Shown here in pieces: positions 22,479-34,725 of a DNA stretch of 50,404 nt. Position numbers and translations under genes: made by a program. This stretch comes from Krasilnikovozyma curviuscula (Eukaryota; Basidiomycota; Tremellomycetes; Cystofilobasidiales; Mrakiaceae): positions 1-50,404 of the forward strand of contig MVAQ01000157.1 in NCBI GenBank assembly GCA_014825775.1, in the 5' to 3' direction. Position 1 is the stretch's first letter, and each line of letters opens with the position of its first letter. The notes beneath the pieces were generated by a model that did no database searches, had not been told where the DNA came from, and saw only the letters and a list, made by a program, of their open reading frames with translations.

Positions 22479-24869
22479 CTACGACCTGCCTCGTTTTACG
22501 GCATTGCCGTTGATAGCATCTCCAAACGAATCTGACTTCCTCTTGGTCGCTCTGAGCACAGGGGCCTCGGGGTTGAGCCTAGGTGCGGGTAACTCCTCTA
22601 ATAATTGTTCAAACTCTGGTGACCGAAGATCGGAGTGGAGATCTGGGTCGATCTGGTCATTAGTCACACCGCCTGAGGATGAATCTACTGCTAGCATTTC
22701 TGGAAGATCGCTGAAGCTGGTGGTTGTCGGCGCTGAAGTGTCGTCTTCAGTTTTGATGATACCGTTGTTATTGTTCTCGTGATGATTGAGGTCATCGATA
22801 AATTCACCGCTGGAAATGCCAGCTCCTCCACCAATCGTATCGGCATCGCCACCCGCCAAACCGGTCAAGAACGAGTTGAAGTCATACTCTTCTCCACCAG
22901 CAGTTGCACCATCAACCATCTCACCAGAAGAGCCCGGCGTTGAATTGCTCAAAGCAGAGAACAGCTGGGCTTTGGCTTCGTCGTCTAAACCACTCAAGTT
23001 CTGGAGTAGAGAATCGATGTTGGATTGCACTGACGAGAGTCCAGCCTCGATATGCGGGGGTATCGCATCTACCGTGTCGGTAGGATATGATGTGTTTGGT
23101 AGGTAGTTGATTAGCTCGTTACTGCCGGAAGATGTATCCAAGTAAGGATTGTCAGCCAGAAGTGAGTTTGAGAAGGTTTGGAAAGATGCGGGTGACATGG
23201 GGAAGCCGTTGCTGTTGTTGATGCCATTCAAAGAAGAGGAGAAGGGATTGTTGTTGATGCTGTTATTTTTGTCAGACCCTGATGCAGAATTGCCGGAGTA
23301 CGATCGGTGCATCAACTGCATGCCAGGATGTTTCGAGGCGGCGTTGGCACTGTCATTTGTCGACGGTTCGGCTTCCACAGTAGGTGTAGGAGGGATAGGA
23401 GAGAACACGGCATTGGAATGAAGAGCATCCGAAGGGGTTGAAGCCGAAGAGAAACGAGACGAATTTGATGTGGGGGGACGATAAGATGCGAGCGCTTGAG
23501 AGGTTGGTGATTCTGACGGCAAGAACGCGAAGCGGTCGTCTACAGGCAAAAAGGTCAACGTTAAGAATCAACAACTAGATCATACATAGAAATGTAGACA
23601 TTGACTTACGAGTGGGAATATCTTCCAGTTCCTCCAATCGCCTGTCGTCGCTACCTTCGTCATCATCTTCTTCATCCGATGAAATCTGTTCTGTTCCATC
23701 ACCAATCATCAGTCTACCTTGAGGCAAAGGAGTGAGGCCACTTTTCTTCTTCCCTTTCCCTTTGCCTTTCTTTCCTTTGCCCTTCTTCTCACCTTTCTCA
23801 CCACCACTTCCACCGCCAGCTTCAGATCCTCCGTTACCACCACTTAAAGAGCCAAACAGCTCAGCTGCATTTGAGTGACCCATTACACCGGCCAAGAACC
23901 TCATAATCCTATCCAACGTGTCCTCGTATCTCTTGTGTCTTTCTCTGGACGAAATCACTTCCGTCCACAGATGCTTGTTCGACGTCTGGATTTTTTGAAG
24001 TTCACTGGTAAGTTGTGATTGTTGACTTCTGATAGACGTAATGCCAGAAATTATAGTCTGCAGATCGATGAGCTGATTGTTGCCGTTGGGAGTAGGTTCG
24101 CTAGCTCCAGAAGACGACGGACCTGGTAAGATCGATTTGGGTGCGTAAGCTGATGGGGGAGCTTCCAAAAGGCCTTGAGAGTTAAAATGTGACATTGTGG
24201 AAGAGCTGGCTATTGGCTGAATGTATTGCTGCTGTGACTGAGGTGGGTTCACTGTAGAGCTTCCTCCTTGGGCTTTCTTTCGCTGAATATTAATCATCAA
24301 CTCTGGTTTACCCCTCAGAAAATTGGCGTTTTGGAACTCCCAAAGCTCCTGCGAAGTCGGCGACTGGAGTGACCCTTGTTGAAGATGAGGGACTTTGTGG
24401 AATCCATACATGTTCAACTGACGAACGAACGACGAAAAGTTTTGGTGCTTGAAGTAAGCTGGAAGGACCTTCTTGCTGAATGTTTCATGGTCAGGGACTA
24501 ATTTTCAATCAATGGATCGACGAAGGCCCAAAGTGAAGTCAGTAACAGGCGGGTAAAGAGGATTGCTCCGACCTGAGCTGCTGCTGGTGGCTTTCTTACT
24601 CACCGAGGAATGAATTGCCAGCCTCGTTCCAGTGAATGAGTTTGGCAGTTTCAGCATCAGCTCCATCCAGCATACTAGCAAGCCATTCAAAACAAAACAG
24701 TCAAATCAGTACTTCAAAAGCCAAAAATTCAGCGCATCCAGCGCAGCGAGCGAGCGACGACCACAGAAACAGAATGTGCTTACTCTTGAAGCTTCTTCAA
24801 AAAAGCTGGTACTTTGGAATCGTCTTCTCCATCCTGAATTGGCATAGCATGTTTCCCCCTTCGGTCCAT
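22479..24869 (-). CDS. HSF1: Heat-shock factor family transcription factor
   Basis: Exons 24869..24784, 24674..24604, 24497..23610, 23539..22479; 701 residues. The HSF DNA-binding domain fills about 20-125: VPAFLKKLQDMLDG, LIHWNEAGNSFLV, FSKKVLPAYFKHQNFSSFVR, QLNMYGFHKVPHLQQG, WEFQNANFLRGKPEL. It binds nGAAn repeats in promoters of chaperone genes. A heptad-like region (LQTIISGITSIRSQQSQLTS, then RHKRYEDTLDRIMRFLAG) is the trimerisation helix. A Lys/Gly-rich stretch (KGKGKKGKGKGKKKSG) and a long Asn/Ser/Pro-rich, acidic C-terminal half follow, as in activation domains. MYGFHKV occurs in fission-yeast Hsf1 and also in Sfl1-type factors, so the exact paralogue is a little open. The ATG at 24869 is the first good start; an upstream exon cannot be excluded. 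Confidence 0.87.
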
Positions 24870-25258
24870 CGTATGACTGACCTGAGGAGCCTTGTCTTCG
24901 TTAGGTGTGCCAGAGTGGAGGACGAATTGATAAATTTGAGAAATAGAGAGGATCGACCAAAGATATAGGCCAATTTTTCTCCGGCTTTGGGGTAGTATCA
25001 ACTTCAATGAAAGAAAGATGATATAGTCGAGGCCAATGTTAGCTTGGAAGCACTTCATTTACACACCACTCAGTGGCTCCAATGCTCTTGCGTTTCAATA
25101 AAACTGGGAGTCAAAGAATAAAGAGAACAGCCCATACAGTTGGTCACAATTGGCAAGAGCCCATGATTAGAGCCCATAACAAAAAGTTAGCCCTTCGGTT
25201 ATCCGTAAAGTCTTAAATACCAATGATACCAATGAGGATAACAATGATTTGACATAGC
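24870..25258. other. Intergenic region
   Basis: About 390 bases with the HSF promoter and the HAS1 3' UTR. The HSF reading frame stays open upstream to about 25058 but the residues do not look conserved, so it was left out. Confidence 0.45.
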
Positions 25259-27492
25259 CTAGTGCCCTCGACCTCTTCCTCCTCTGCCCCTTCCTCGTCC
25301 TGCTCCACCACGATCTGAGTAAGAACTTCGTGGCTTTTTAGAGCCACCAGCGTTGGTTCCAGGCTCAACATCGGAATCCACTTCCTCCTCGGACTCATCT
25401 TCAGCATCTGAATCCAGCCCTGATCGTGCTGCTTTAGGTTTTTTCATACCGGCTCCTATCGAAATGTTCACTTTTGGAGGGATGGGGAATCCAAAAGCCT
25501 TTCCTACCTTGGTGAGGTCGAGTTGATTGACATCAAAAATCTGTACACAACATGACAGCCAAACGTTTAGCGGGTGTCCAAAAAATGAGTCCAAATTTCT
25601 CACCTTTTTCAAAGAGTAACTGGCATATGCTTGAAGATAAGACCTGAAGGCATCCCTAGCGTGTTGATGAAGGTAATAGTTCTTTGTCATAAGCTTCTCC
25701 AACTACAAAGCAACAAAATAGATAAGTGAATGCCAAGGGAGCGCAGAAATTAAAGAAATAGGAGAAACTTACCTGGCCTTGGACATTAGCAATCTTGTCC
25801 ATCGGGAATTGGTATTCATTCAACGGAACCTTGGCTACTTTCAAAAACCTCAAAAAACCTAACTCCGAAGGCAGCAAGAACAGGAGACTTTTTCCGACTT
25901 TGCCAGCACGGGCTGTTCGTCCGACTCTGTGGATGTAATCTCTTGGATCATCTGGTGGATCAAATTGGATGATCCAGTCTACTTTAGGAATGTCCAATCC
26001 TCTGGCGGCGACATCGGTACAGAGGAGGATGCCAGTACTGGCGTTACAGAATTCAAAAAAGGTACTGGTTCGCTTTTGTTGCTTTTGTTTACCCTGAAAT
26101 ACCGAAGATGCCAAATGGTCAGCTTGTGTGACAACATCAATAGAGATAGAGAGAACATAAACTTACGTGAAGATGGAGAACAGGCACGTCGATATAGTTC
26201 AGCAGCTCCCCGTGGTAATCCACAGATTTACAACTCGAGAAGAAAACGATGACTTTCTTCTTGAGATTTTTCTTTAAAAAGGTGAATAGAAGCAGGAACC
26301 TTCGATCGGACTCGCAGACAACGTAGCCCTGTTCCAATGTTGTAACTGTCGAAGATGACGCTGAGGAGTCAACGTTGATGTACAATGGGTTGGGTCGGAG
26401 GGAGATTCGGGCTAAATCAGTGACTTTGGTGGTCTGAGTTGCTGAAAAGAGCATCGATTGACGGTTTTCTGAAAAGGAAATAGCACAATATCAGCCGTCG
26501 CCCGCTTAAAGTCGAATAAGTAGACACAAAGGAATTGACCATTTGGAAGAAGTGCTACAATCTGTTTCATCTCTTCTTCGAAACCGACTTCCAAGATTCG
26601 ATCCGCTTCATCTATGACAAGCGCTTTCAAGTTCTTGAAGACGAAACCTTTTGTATTCTATGAACAAGAAAAGGCAAGGTAAGCTCGTCGTCTAACTGAA
26701 GAAACTATGATAAACAAAACAGAGTTCTCACCTGCAAATGATCCAACAATCTACCAGGAGTCGCAACGATCAAGTTGACGCCTTTCACCAATCTGTCCGC
26801 TTCAGCCTTCCTATTCGCTCCACCCATCACAATTCCAAAAGTCTGAGAATGACCTTCCATGAGCTCTTTTGCAACACCGAAGATCTGAAGAGCCAGCTCT
26901 CTGGTTGGTGAAATAATAACGACACCAGTTCCTGAATATCGGGAACACGCAAACAAATTTTGCAGTAAATTGGCGACCGGCTCTAGAACGTCTTTGAAGA
27001 TAAGCGGAGATAGCACTTACCATTGATAGGTTTGAATCTAAGACTAGCCAGCATCTCGATACTAGGAATCAGGAAAGCCAAAGTCTTTCCCGAACCGGTC
27101 CTAGCAGCACCGAGCACATCTCTTCCTTCCAACAAAGCAGGTATTGTCCTAGCCTGGACTTGGGTCATAGAATTAAATCCCATGTTGGCCAAACCATTCA
27201 TCGTTTGAGGTGACAACTTCAAATTTGAGAATAGCAGACTAGCTGGGTCGACTTGAGGAGTAACTATGGGGATTTTCGAGGATGAGGCTATTGAAGCTTC
27301 GAGTTGAGCTTCAGCATCTTCACCACCTGCTTGAGTAGGTGTTTGTTCCTCAACGTCGTCAGACTCATCCTCCTGGTCTGCTGTTTGCTTTAACGACGAC
27401 TTGGACGAAGGCTCCTGCTCCTTTGGCTTTGATGGCCCAGCTCTTTTACGTTTCCTTTTCAGCTTCAGGTCTACATTCTTGACTTCAGCCAT
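25259..27492 (-). CDS. HAS1: DEAD-box ATP-dependent RNA helicase Has1 (DDX18)
   Basis: Exons 27492..27021, 26931..26732, 26657..26540, 26468..26167, 26093..25773, 25702..25604, 25540..25259; 597 residues. Has1 works in the nucleolus on 40S and 60S precursors. All DEAD-box motifs are in order: GFNSMTQVQ (Q motif), AARTGSGKT (I, 129-137), PTRELALQ (Ia), [11 protein letters not shown] (Ib), VIDEADRIL (II), SAT (III), VIVFFSSC (IV), TDVAARGLD (V), [10 protein letters not shown] (VI). Specific to Has1/DDX18 are the start of the core after [15 protein letters not shown], the block [20 protein letters not shown] and [19 protein letters not shown]. The N-terminus has a basic NLS ([15 protein letters not shown]) and acidic stretch; the C-terminus ends in an RGG-like tail ([16 protein letters not shown]). 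Confidence 0.96.
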
Positions 27493-28037
27493 CTCAGGAG
27501 TAACTAGACTTGAGGATCCTGGGATAGGAAAAGGGTTGGTAGAAACTTTTTATTTCGCTGACCGGCGCCGCTGATATCAAAATTTCTGGTGGCGGAGGAG
27601 ATAAAGAGAAGCAAGTCAGGTCAACACTTTTGCTATATTATTGGGTAGGACAAGTGTTCCTGTTCCAATCTATAAATGCTTGTCCGGGTGGTTGCTCGGT
27701 AATATGGCTCCTTTCCTTTCGTCCCATCGCAAAGCAAATGATCGGTTCTCGTTTGACGAAGAAAGCATTACGACTGCGAGTTCCGTCGATCATGAAGTAC
27801 TATGAATCTACATCGAGTAGTGAGATAAGCTTTATACAGTGGTATGGACAGAGATAAGAGGGGTATCAGAAAGCAGCAACTAAAAACACGCGACTAGTCT
27901 TTACGTTCACCAGCCCGGGACCAGATTAGGACTCCAAACAGCAAAGGTAGAAGCAACCAACAGCCTCTTGAACTTGCCATACAGCAACAAGAGATTGAGG
28001 GTGGTAGAAATGAGAGGGGAAGAAATGGATTGCGAGA
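27493..28037. other. Intergenic region
   Basis: About 545 bases with the HAS1 promoter and RIM2 3' UTR. No gene recognised. Confidence 0.5.
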
Positions 28038-29733
28038 TCATTTCTGCCAAGTCAAAGCCAATTCGTAGACACTGGCAATTTCGACGGTCGAAATGGAGAG
28101 GGATACATCAGCAATGTTCGATAATTTGACTGGATTCATTCTAGAGTCTGTAGTACTTACCCGTACATGATCGCAGCATTAGGGACGACCCGGAGCAGAT
28201 GAGCAGATAGACCACCGTACATCCTAGCAAATCCCTCTTCCTTCAGGACAAGTTTCAGTGTTTGTAGCAAACCTGTGTACTTTGGTAAACCGGTTTCTGT
28301 TACAGGGGGTTGGCGCAGACGAGTTCGGAGAACCTATATGGTGGTTGCGATTGATGTACCAGAAACCAACGAATGTTGTGAGTTAGTAATACGTTCGAAG
28401 TGAAAGAGTGGGAGAAACAATGAAGAACTGACTTCGTGTGGATAGGTTATCAGAGATGCAATCATCTTCGCGCCTCCAGCAGACCCAAGAGTACCCGACC
28501 AAACTGCTATGGGCCCATAATCAGAATTATTTGCAATTTTTTTGAACCTCTATGATAACAATGGTGGAGGGAAAAACATACACAGCAAGGGTCAGCTTGA
28601 ACACAACAGAAACTGAGATTAAGAAACGATTCAAATGCACCTCGTAAAGAGTCCACTGAATGACACCCTCTGAAACACCTAGTAGAGAAGCACTAAGACC
28701 TCTATACAGTGCTCGTACACCTTCTGTTCGTAAAATATGGGTGAAACAAGACCAGCCGCCTAAACAACAGGTGCAGTTTGTGTCGAAATAGAAGACGAAG
28801 ATTGCTGCGTCAGACCTGGTTTCTCCATATATTGTGTTATATATGAGCAAAAGTCGACCACTCACTGTTGAATTCAACTTTCCCGCCGCTCAGTTTTCCT
28901 GCGGTGCTCAGCTGTAACCTAGTTTTGACCACCCAGATTGGATTTGTCACGAAGCTAGTAACGATACCCGCATTGGCAGCTGCCGTCAAATGAACCAATG
29001 AGCTTTCTTGTCCATTGTTGAAGTGCTGAGCTATGATTTGTTTCCCATTGCCATAGACAAAAAAGTTGATAGATCGTGCGGGGATGACGCCAGCGAGCGT
29101 CGGTGTTAAACCTTTGAACAAGGCGGAGGGACCTTCGTGGGTGTAAATGTTTCTAGACAAACAATAAAAAAATCAGCCCAAGGTATATTTGTGGTTCCCT
29201 TGAGGGATCCCCCTTGTCTGGTTGAATTATTTACTTCAAAATCACTCCTGTCTCCACAAAATTGTACATCAGTCTTTGACCCGGTATCCTGGACCAAAAA
29301 CTTCGACTCTGAATAGGCTGATTTGCTGGTAATGTTGCTGGTGATGGAAGTCTTGACGAAGAGGGCGCGACTGCAGACGACCCGGGTGACAATGTAGGAT
29401 GTGCCGAAGACGATTTAGAGTCGAACAGCGAGGATTGAAGACGGGTTTTCACGACATCTAGAGGAGATGTGACAACAGCTCCAGCCATACCACCTATGCT
29501 GAAACACAAAAGCAGGAAGGGGTTGCGTACGTAAAATAAGTGGTCGACGGTCTCGATTAAAATTGGACTCACCCTCCTGCAATGAAATGCCAGCCCGACT
29601 TCTTTGGATCCCATTTGACAATCTCCTTCCTCTCCTTCTCAATTCCGCTGTCTTCATGGGCGTCAACCTTCGTTAAGTTTGGATATCGAGTCGATAATTT
29701 TTCTAGCGACACATTTTCTGACGAGCGTTCCAT
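28038..29733 (-). CDS. RIM2: Mitochondrial pyrimidine nucleotide carrier Rim2 (SLC25 family)
   Basis: Exons 29733..29573, 29498..29235, 29152..28866, 28759..28641, 28549..28433, 28333..28161, 28071..28038; 384 residues. Three mitochondrial carrier repeats are present with signatures SPLDVVKTRLQ, NPIWVVKTRLQ and YPHEVLRTRLRQPP. The first domain opens with GWHFIAGGIGGMAGAVVTSP; the second has FFVYGNGKQII; later blocks are LGVSEGVIQWTLYERFKKIA and LRVVPNAAIMYGVYELALTW. Trp in the second signature is shared with the Rim2/NAD/folate branch, and the QW and RQPP motifs favour Rim2. Rim2 imports pyrimidine (deoxy)nucleotides for mtDNA and RNA synthesis and affects mitochondrial iron use. The last exon has 34 nt. 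An upstream open frame to 30110, ending in a good donor, suggests a spliced 5' leader. Confidence 0.92.
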
Positions 29734-30215
29734 GAGGTCCTGTAGGATGTTTCTTCCAAAGATAAAAATCAAAGAACGCTATCTTTCTTCCTACATAAAG
29801 AGAAGAGTAAGAAAAATCGAGATATCAGTGCTACTAGTGCTGCGACTCACCTCAAGGATGGATTTCTTTTGAGGCAGGCTGAGATGATGGACTGGACCTC
29901 TTGAACTCTAATCCACAAACTTCTAAGTAAAGGAGCTCTACTTGTTTTCCCAATGATTCTTCCTCTTGGACTGGCTTCGCTGTTAGGGCTGAAGAAAATG
30001 GAGGGGGAAAGTGGTTGGAAATATTTTGCCCAGCGCCACACACCATGAAGCTTGGGATTCATCCTCGCTGTGTTGTTCTTTCCCCTGACGAGATTCCCAC
30101 TCGAGATCATTCAGCCAGAAGACAGAAAAGGCAGCTCCCAGATGCAGCTGTAGTACCAGAACATTTCATTAACCACTCGAAAAAGCTTACGACTTAAGCT
30201 ACCCGGCAGGAACCC
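29734..30215. promoter_or_regulatory. Divergent promoter region of RIM2 and RPC25
   Basis: About 480 bases between the two divergent start codons; it must hold both promoters and 5' leaders. A GTGAGTCG donor on the minus strand (about 29852) suggests a 5' UTR intron in RIM2. No motif was identified with certainty. Confidence 0.55.
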
Positions 30216-31507
30216 ATGTTTATTCTCACTCAAATCAAGGACACGGTTCCAATTTTCCCAATCTCATTCAGCGTAGAGACGCATGTTGCAATAACAGGTT
30301 CGAATTTTGTTCACTAGACTCGCTGATGTCTCATACAGCTCAATGGGAGGCTCATTTCTCGCTCTTCCTTTCTTCGAGACAGATTCCCTCAACAAGAAAT
30401 ATTCCTCAAAGCTCCTTCATGAAATTGGCCTCTGCATCTCCGTATATGACCTTCTGACGGTCTCAGATGGCAAGGTTCGATGGGGTGATGGTGCCGTTTG
30501 GTACCATGTCACTTTCAACCTTTTGGTCTTCAGACCTTTTGTTGGAGAAGTGTTGGTGGGTAAAGTCAAGAGCTCAACCAAGGATGCAGTAAGAAGTGAG
30601 TAGATGGTGTCATCATACTGCTCATGACGTCTGCGGTCTGTCACGATCAGCCAAAGAACAAAATCGTGCTATCTGAGAAGAATCGAGCATAGCGGGGCTC
30701 TTCTTACCAAAGCTTTCGGTTCTTATTCGATTTTGCTCTCTCGTTTCAGTATCAGTAGGGTTCTTTGACGATATTTACATCCCGGCGTCAAATTTACCAA
30801 ACCGGCACGCTTTGTGAGTACATTCCTCAAACTGCGCTTTCTGTTTTTAACGTCTTGTACACTCAACAGCGATCCAGATGAAAACCTCCATTTCTGGCTA
30901 CCTCCGACCGGCGAAGAGGAAGAGGAGGAGGAAGAAGAAGCTGAACCAACAGCTTCAACTTCTCAGCTCTTCGATTCAACTCTCACAAATGGTAATACAA
31001 ACGGCGTAGAATTCTCTGATGTCGAAGATGAAGAGCACAACAAAGCAAATGGATTAGAAAAGGGCAAAGGAAAACAGAGAGACTTTGCAAGAGAAACCAG
31101 AGAAAAGGAAGAAAAGGAGCTAGATAAGATTTTGGCAAGCGACAAAGCTTGTGAGTTGCACCAGCAGCTTAACCCAGTCTGTCTTTGTGTGCTACCACTA
31201 ATTTCCAACTGCCTATCGCTTATCTCAAAATATCAAAGCTCGACTTTATTTAGATCCCTCTGAGCTCATCCGCTTCCGAATCCTGAACACACCTTTCATT
31301 GAACATGAGCCAGGACCGCCCTCGACACGATCGCACGTTGTCAATGGTGTTCTCGTCCCAAAAGAAGTCCCAGAAGACCAGGAATCTGTGGCTGAATGGA
31401 CACTGGAGGGAACTATCGGTGAACAGGGCTTGGGACTGTTGAGTTGGTGGGAAGGAGCAGAAGAGGAAGTTGGGTACGAAGAGGAATACAACGGAATGGA
31501 GGAGTAG
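30216..31507 (+). CDS. RPC25: RNA polymerase III subunit Rpc25 (RPC8)
   Basis: Exons 30216..30297, 30383..30595, 30750..30813, 30870..31150, 31254..31507; 297 residues. Rpc25 with Rpc17 forms the Pol III stalk, used in initiation at tRNA and 5S genes. The N-terminal tip domain is MFILTQIKDTVPIFPISFS, ITDSLNKKYSSKLLHEIGLC, VYDLLTVSDGKVRWGDGA, FRPFVGEVLVGKV. The OB domain has ISVGFFDDIYIPASNLP and FDPDENLHFWLPP, and the end is EGTIGEQGLGLLSWWEG, all as in yeast. Intron 1 was placed (ATAACAG|GTTCG..GACAG|AT) to keep VAIT-DSLNKKY. Between the OB strands sits an unusually long acidic insert (nine Glu in a row, then SDVEDEEHNKANG). One of two plus-strand genes in the window. Confidence 0.92.
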
Positions 31508-31759
31508 TGTAATGACCAGTCCATGACAGATCAACCAGCTCAAAGTTGTTGTCTAATGATAGATGGAAGTTGAGTGGTTAGCTTGCGCTGGTGGCTCCTC
31601 GTCTCCTCGTAAGTTGGCCCGACAAAAGGTGAAACAATGCGAGATTTTGCCTTCAGAACTTTTGAATTTGCCTATCCCCACGTTGAACTACATTTCAGTC
31701 ATAAGGTCATCAAAGAGCCAATCACAAAGTAACTTCACCGCCCGCCCTCTTTATCCACC

Positions 31760-34322
31760 CTAACCGCTTGCTATCTGCCCTATGGCAAATCTGATCTCCT
31801 CCAAAGATATCTGAAGAGTCTTTACATCTTCGAATTTTCTTTGAGCATCTTTGGGAATCAAATTGGTAAGAAACGGTATTAGTAAGCGAAAAAGGGCTCC
31901 AACTCACTGGCTTCTTCTATGAAGGCCTCAAGTTGAAGCTCTTGTTCCAACAGCGGCTGAAGCAGGTCAGCTAGCTGACTGTCCAACTTCTGAATTTTTT
32001 CTCCCTCGTGGTTCGAAGAAGTTACAGAAGGTGCTTTGGAGTGCTTTCCCTTCTGAGACTGTTGTTTCGGGAGTGGTTGGAGTGCAGCCATGTGTTTTTG
32101 TAAGAACATCGTTGAGGCCACGAGGATGGATAACTGCAGTTTCTCTTGGCCACTACCTTTACTACAGGGCAGAGATCGTATTCGCTTAGCCAGAGCATCG
32201 CAGTCGCTGAAGTTGTCCAGAAGTTGGCGACGCAGATCAGCGGCAGAAGAGTAGGCCGGTTGAAGGGGCGATGAACCAGCACTATGAAGTGCAGAAATTA
32301 AGTTCAGTACTCCTTATTATGGCAATGAATCTCATAGGATCTCACTGTAAGGACAAAGCTAATTCATGATATTCGGGAAGTGACTCTTCGATTTCTTCCT
32401 GCAGACGTCTCAGTGCCTGAGGTCACAATACGGGTGACGTTGGTGATTAGTTTTGCAAGCAGAATTCCAGAATATAAGCGCACTAACATTATATAATTTC
32501 GTGAAAGCAGGAACCTTGGCTGCATCAAGCAGATATTGACGCCGTCTAAAGAATGTTCGGCAAGGCGAGGTGAGATGAAATCAACAGGGCAGGACTGGGA
32601 AAGACAAGATGAAACAATTATACGCACGAAACAACATTCCAGCAATCTCGACAGACCCTAACTCCTGTAATCTTCATCTCTTCGACAACAGGAGGTTGAG
32701 AAATAGTCCCGACTGTTCCTCCATTTGTTGCTGAAACTGCCGTTACAGATGGAGGCTTTGTCGTGCTCGGGATCCGCATGTATCCAACGAATCCATCTTC
32801 CACCTGTTCTGCCCTGCCAGTCTGATAATCAGCAATGATGAGTAATGAACAGGTTTCTTTCCTTGTGCCAACCTTTAAGATCGGTGTCATCGATGCAGAT
32901 ATTGACGTCGTCGGTGCCGGCGAGGTGACCTGAGAAGCAGCAGCGAGAGCTTGGAGTGTCTGCATTGGTGTAGGTGGTAAAGAGCAGACAACCTTCCCAC
33001 ACAATCGACAATGATGCTTTCGGTTCGCAAACGAAAAGGGCGTTCTTGAGCGCAGTCCTTGGGTCAGTCCGATTCAAGAAGGACGCGACGTTCAAGGAAG
33101 TAAGAGATAGCATTAAATTAGAACGCTTACTGGCAAATTGGACACTTCTTTGCAAATGAATCGTCCTCCCATTTCACAATCTTCTGTTCAATACCTGCGA
33201 AAGTTGTATTACGGCTGTCAGAGAATGATACTTAGAGGTAGAAAGTCGCCAGAGAGTAAACTCACTTCGTTTATACTCATCGCTCTTTGTAGCATTGGAA
33301 TTGTTGTTATTTGACATTGTTCGCTGCTTGATACCCTTCCATAAATCACTTGGCCTGAACGAAGAAATCGAATCACTGTCGTTTTTTTCTGAAGAAAGTT
33401 TCTCACTTGATGAGTCAAGTGGAGGTATCGCTGGAGGGGTGAAGTGAAGCTCAATGAGCTTTTCTAGCCTTCTACCCAATCGCCTCTCTTCCCCACGACG
33501 ACCCTCCTCTCTACGGATCCTCTCGTGCATGAAGTCTTCAGTTCGGACTCTCCATACACCTTTAGGTTGAAATCCGGACCTATATGGTGTTTTTGAAGAG
33601 GAAACAGTCGAACTAAGGGAAGGTTTGGTCGTAGTCAAGGTTCCTGTTGTCGACGGCGAACCAAACAAGCCTGGAGTGTTTGGCAAAGAACCTGTCGTTG
33701 ATCCTGGGAGGGATATGTTTGATTGGTCTGGTTGCGAGGTGTTGGAAGCGTTGGAATAGGAGCGAGTCGCTCGGGGCGCAGCAGCAAAAGCAACGTTCGA
33801 CATGGCGGACTGGAAGAAACTGAAGGACGGGGAGGCACGCTCGTTGTTTCCGTTGGTTGCAGCAGGCGGTGGTGTTGGCGATAGAAACGCTGGATTATGG
33901 TCTGCAGACATTGTGGATCTATGTGAGAGTGCGACATTCCTCCTCGAAGGGGAGGATGGCAAGGAGACTTGTAAGGACGACAGGGAGGACGAGGTCGGGA
34001 TGGGGGAAATCGGTCGCTGGTTTTGAGTCTGCTGCTGGACTACAGGTCCTGGCACTGACGCTGGGGCTGTTATTGATGAAGAAGCGTGAGAGATCTGCCT
34101 TGCTGGTAAAGGGGCAGCTGCAGGCGCACCGTTGGATGTGTTTGAGTTTTGGGACGTAGCTGAAGGGGAACGAGCTGGGGGTGAAGTCGCAGCCTGCCTG
34201 CTTGGCACCGGGCCCAACGTCCTCGTAGTCCTGACTCTGCTGGTTCGACTCGAGATAGGCGCTGGTGCTGCTGTCGTTTGCCCTGCTGAGGCCAACGGAG
34301 CTACGTGCGACGTCGAAGCCAT
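31760..34322 (-). CDS. PEP7: FYVE-domain vacuolar sorting protein Pep7/Vac1 (rabenosyn-5-like)
   Basis: Exons 34322..33266, 33194..33131, 33044..32628, 32545..32488, 32416..32346, 32281..31908, 31848..31760; 709 residues. Pep7 binds PI3P and the endosomal Rab Vps21 and helps Golgi-to-endosome vesicle fusion. The first ~240 residues are Ala/Ser/Thr/Pro-rich. A basic helix follows (EDFMHERIRREEGRRGEERR). The FYVE domain spans about 361-508: KWEDDSFAKKCPIC (WxxD), NRKHHCRLCGKVVC, ETCSLLIIAD, VRVCRDC. The loop between the third and fourth zinc pairs is long and low in complexity. The C-terminal half is helical, ending LEAFIEEANAQRKFEDVKTL, the Rab-binding-type helix. No N-terminal C2H2 finger is seen. 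Confidence 0.88.
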
Positions 34323-34725
34323 CGCTCGAATTTCCTTCCCGTCTTTGGATTTCCTCCAGTCCAGCCAAACTTATACAGATATAGAGAGTCCCAAGGTATT
34401 TCGATGGTTCTCCCTGGCCAGTTGACAGTCAAGGCTAGAGAAGGCTCTCGACCGTCAAATGAAGGCTCTCGACGCACAGGCGTCGAGTCGTGTGTGCGTG
34501 TGGCTGATTTGTCCTCAACAAAACATAGAAACTTCTTTAGAGGATCTTCGATGTTTATTCTTCATGTCAAGAATATTCTTCATGTCAAGGACAGGTCCAC
34601 AGGGCATTGGTGTTTCTTACAGAGAGCGCGCTTCAGTACTAGTCTGCAGCTGATGATCCCTAGATAGTGAATTGGAGGCTCGCAATAGCTCTCAAGTAAA
34701 GTGATTTATAACAACAAAATAATTG
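34323..34725. other. Intergenic region with two short direct repeats
   Basis: About 400 bases with the PEP7 promoter and 3' UTR of chromodomain gene 2. GAAGGCTCTCGAC occurs at 34440-34452 and 34461-34473. An 18-bp unit (TATTCTTCATGTCAAGAA) is repeated in tandem at 34556-34591. Confidence 0.55.
34556..34591. repeat. 18-bp tandem duplication
   Basis: TATTCTTCATGTCAAGAA followed at once by the same unit with one change (GGA for GAA at its end). It lies upstream of the PEP7 start. Confidence 0.75.

Noticed and set aside
24870..25058. Upstream in-frame extension of the heat-shock factor
   Set aside because: No conserved residues and no good ATG context; the start at 24869 precedes the DNA-binding domain at normal distance.
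29847..30110. Open frame upstream of RIM2 as an N-terminal extension
   Set aside because: Mitochondrial carriers rarely have presequences and the residues do not join in frame with exon 1; a spliced 5' leader is more likely.
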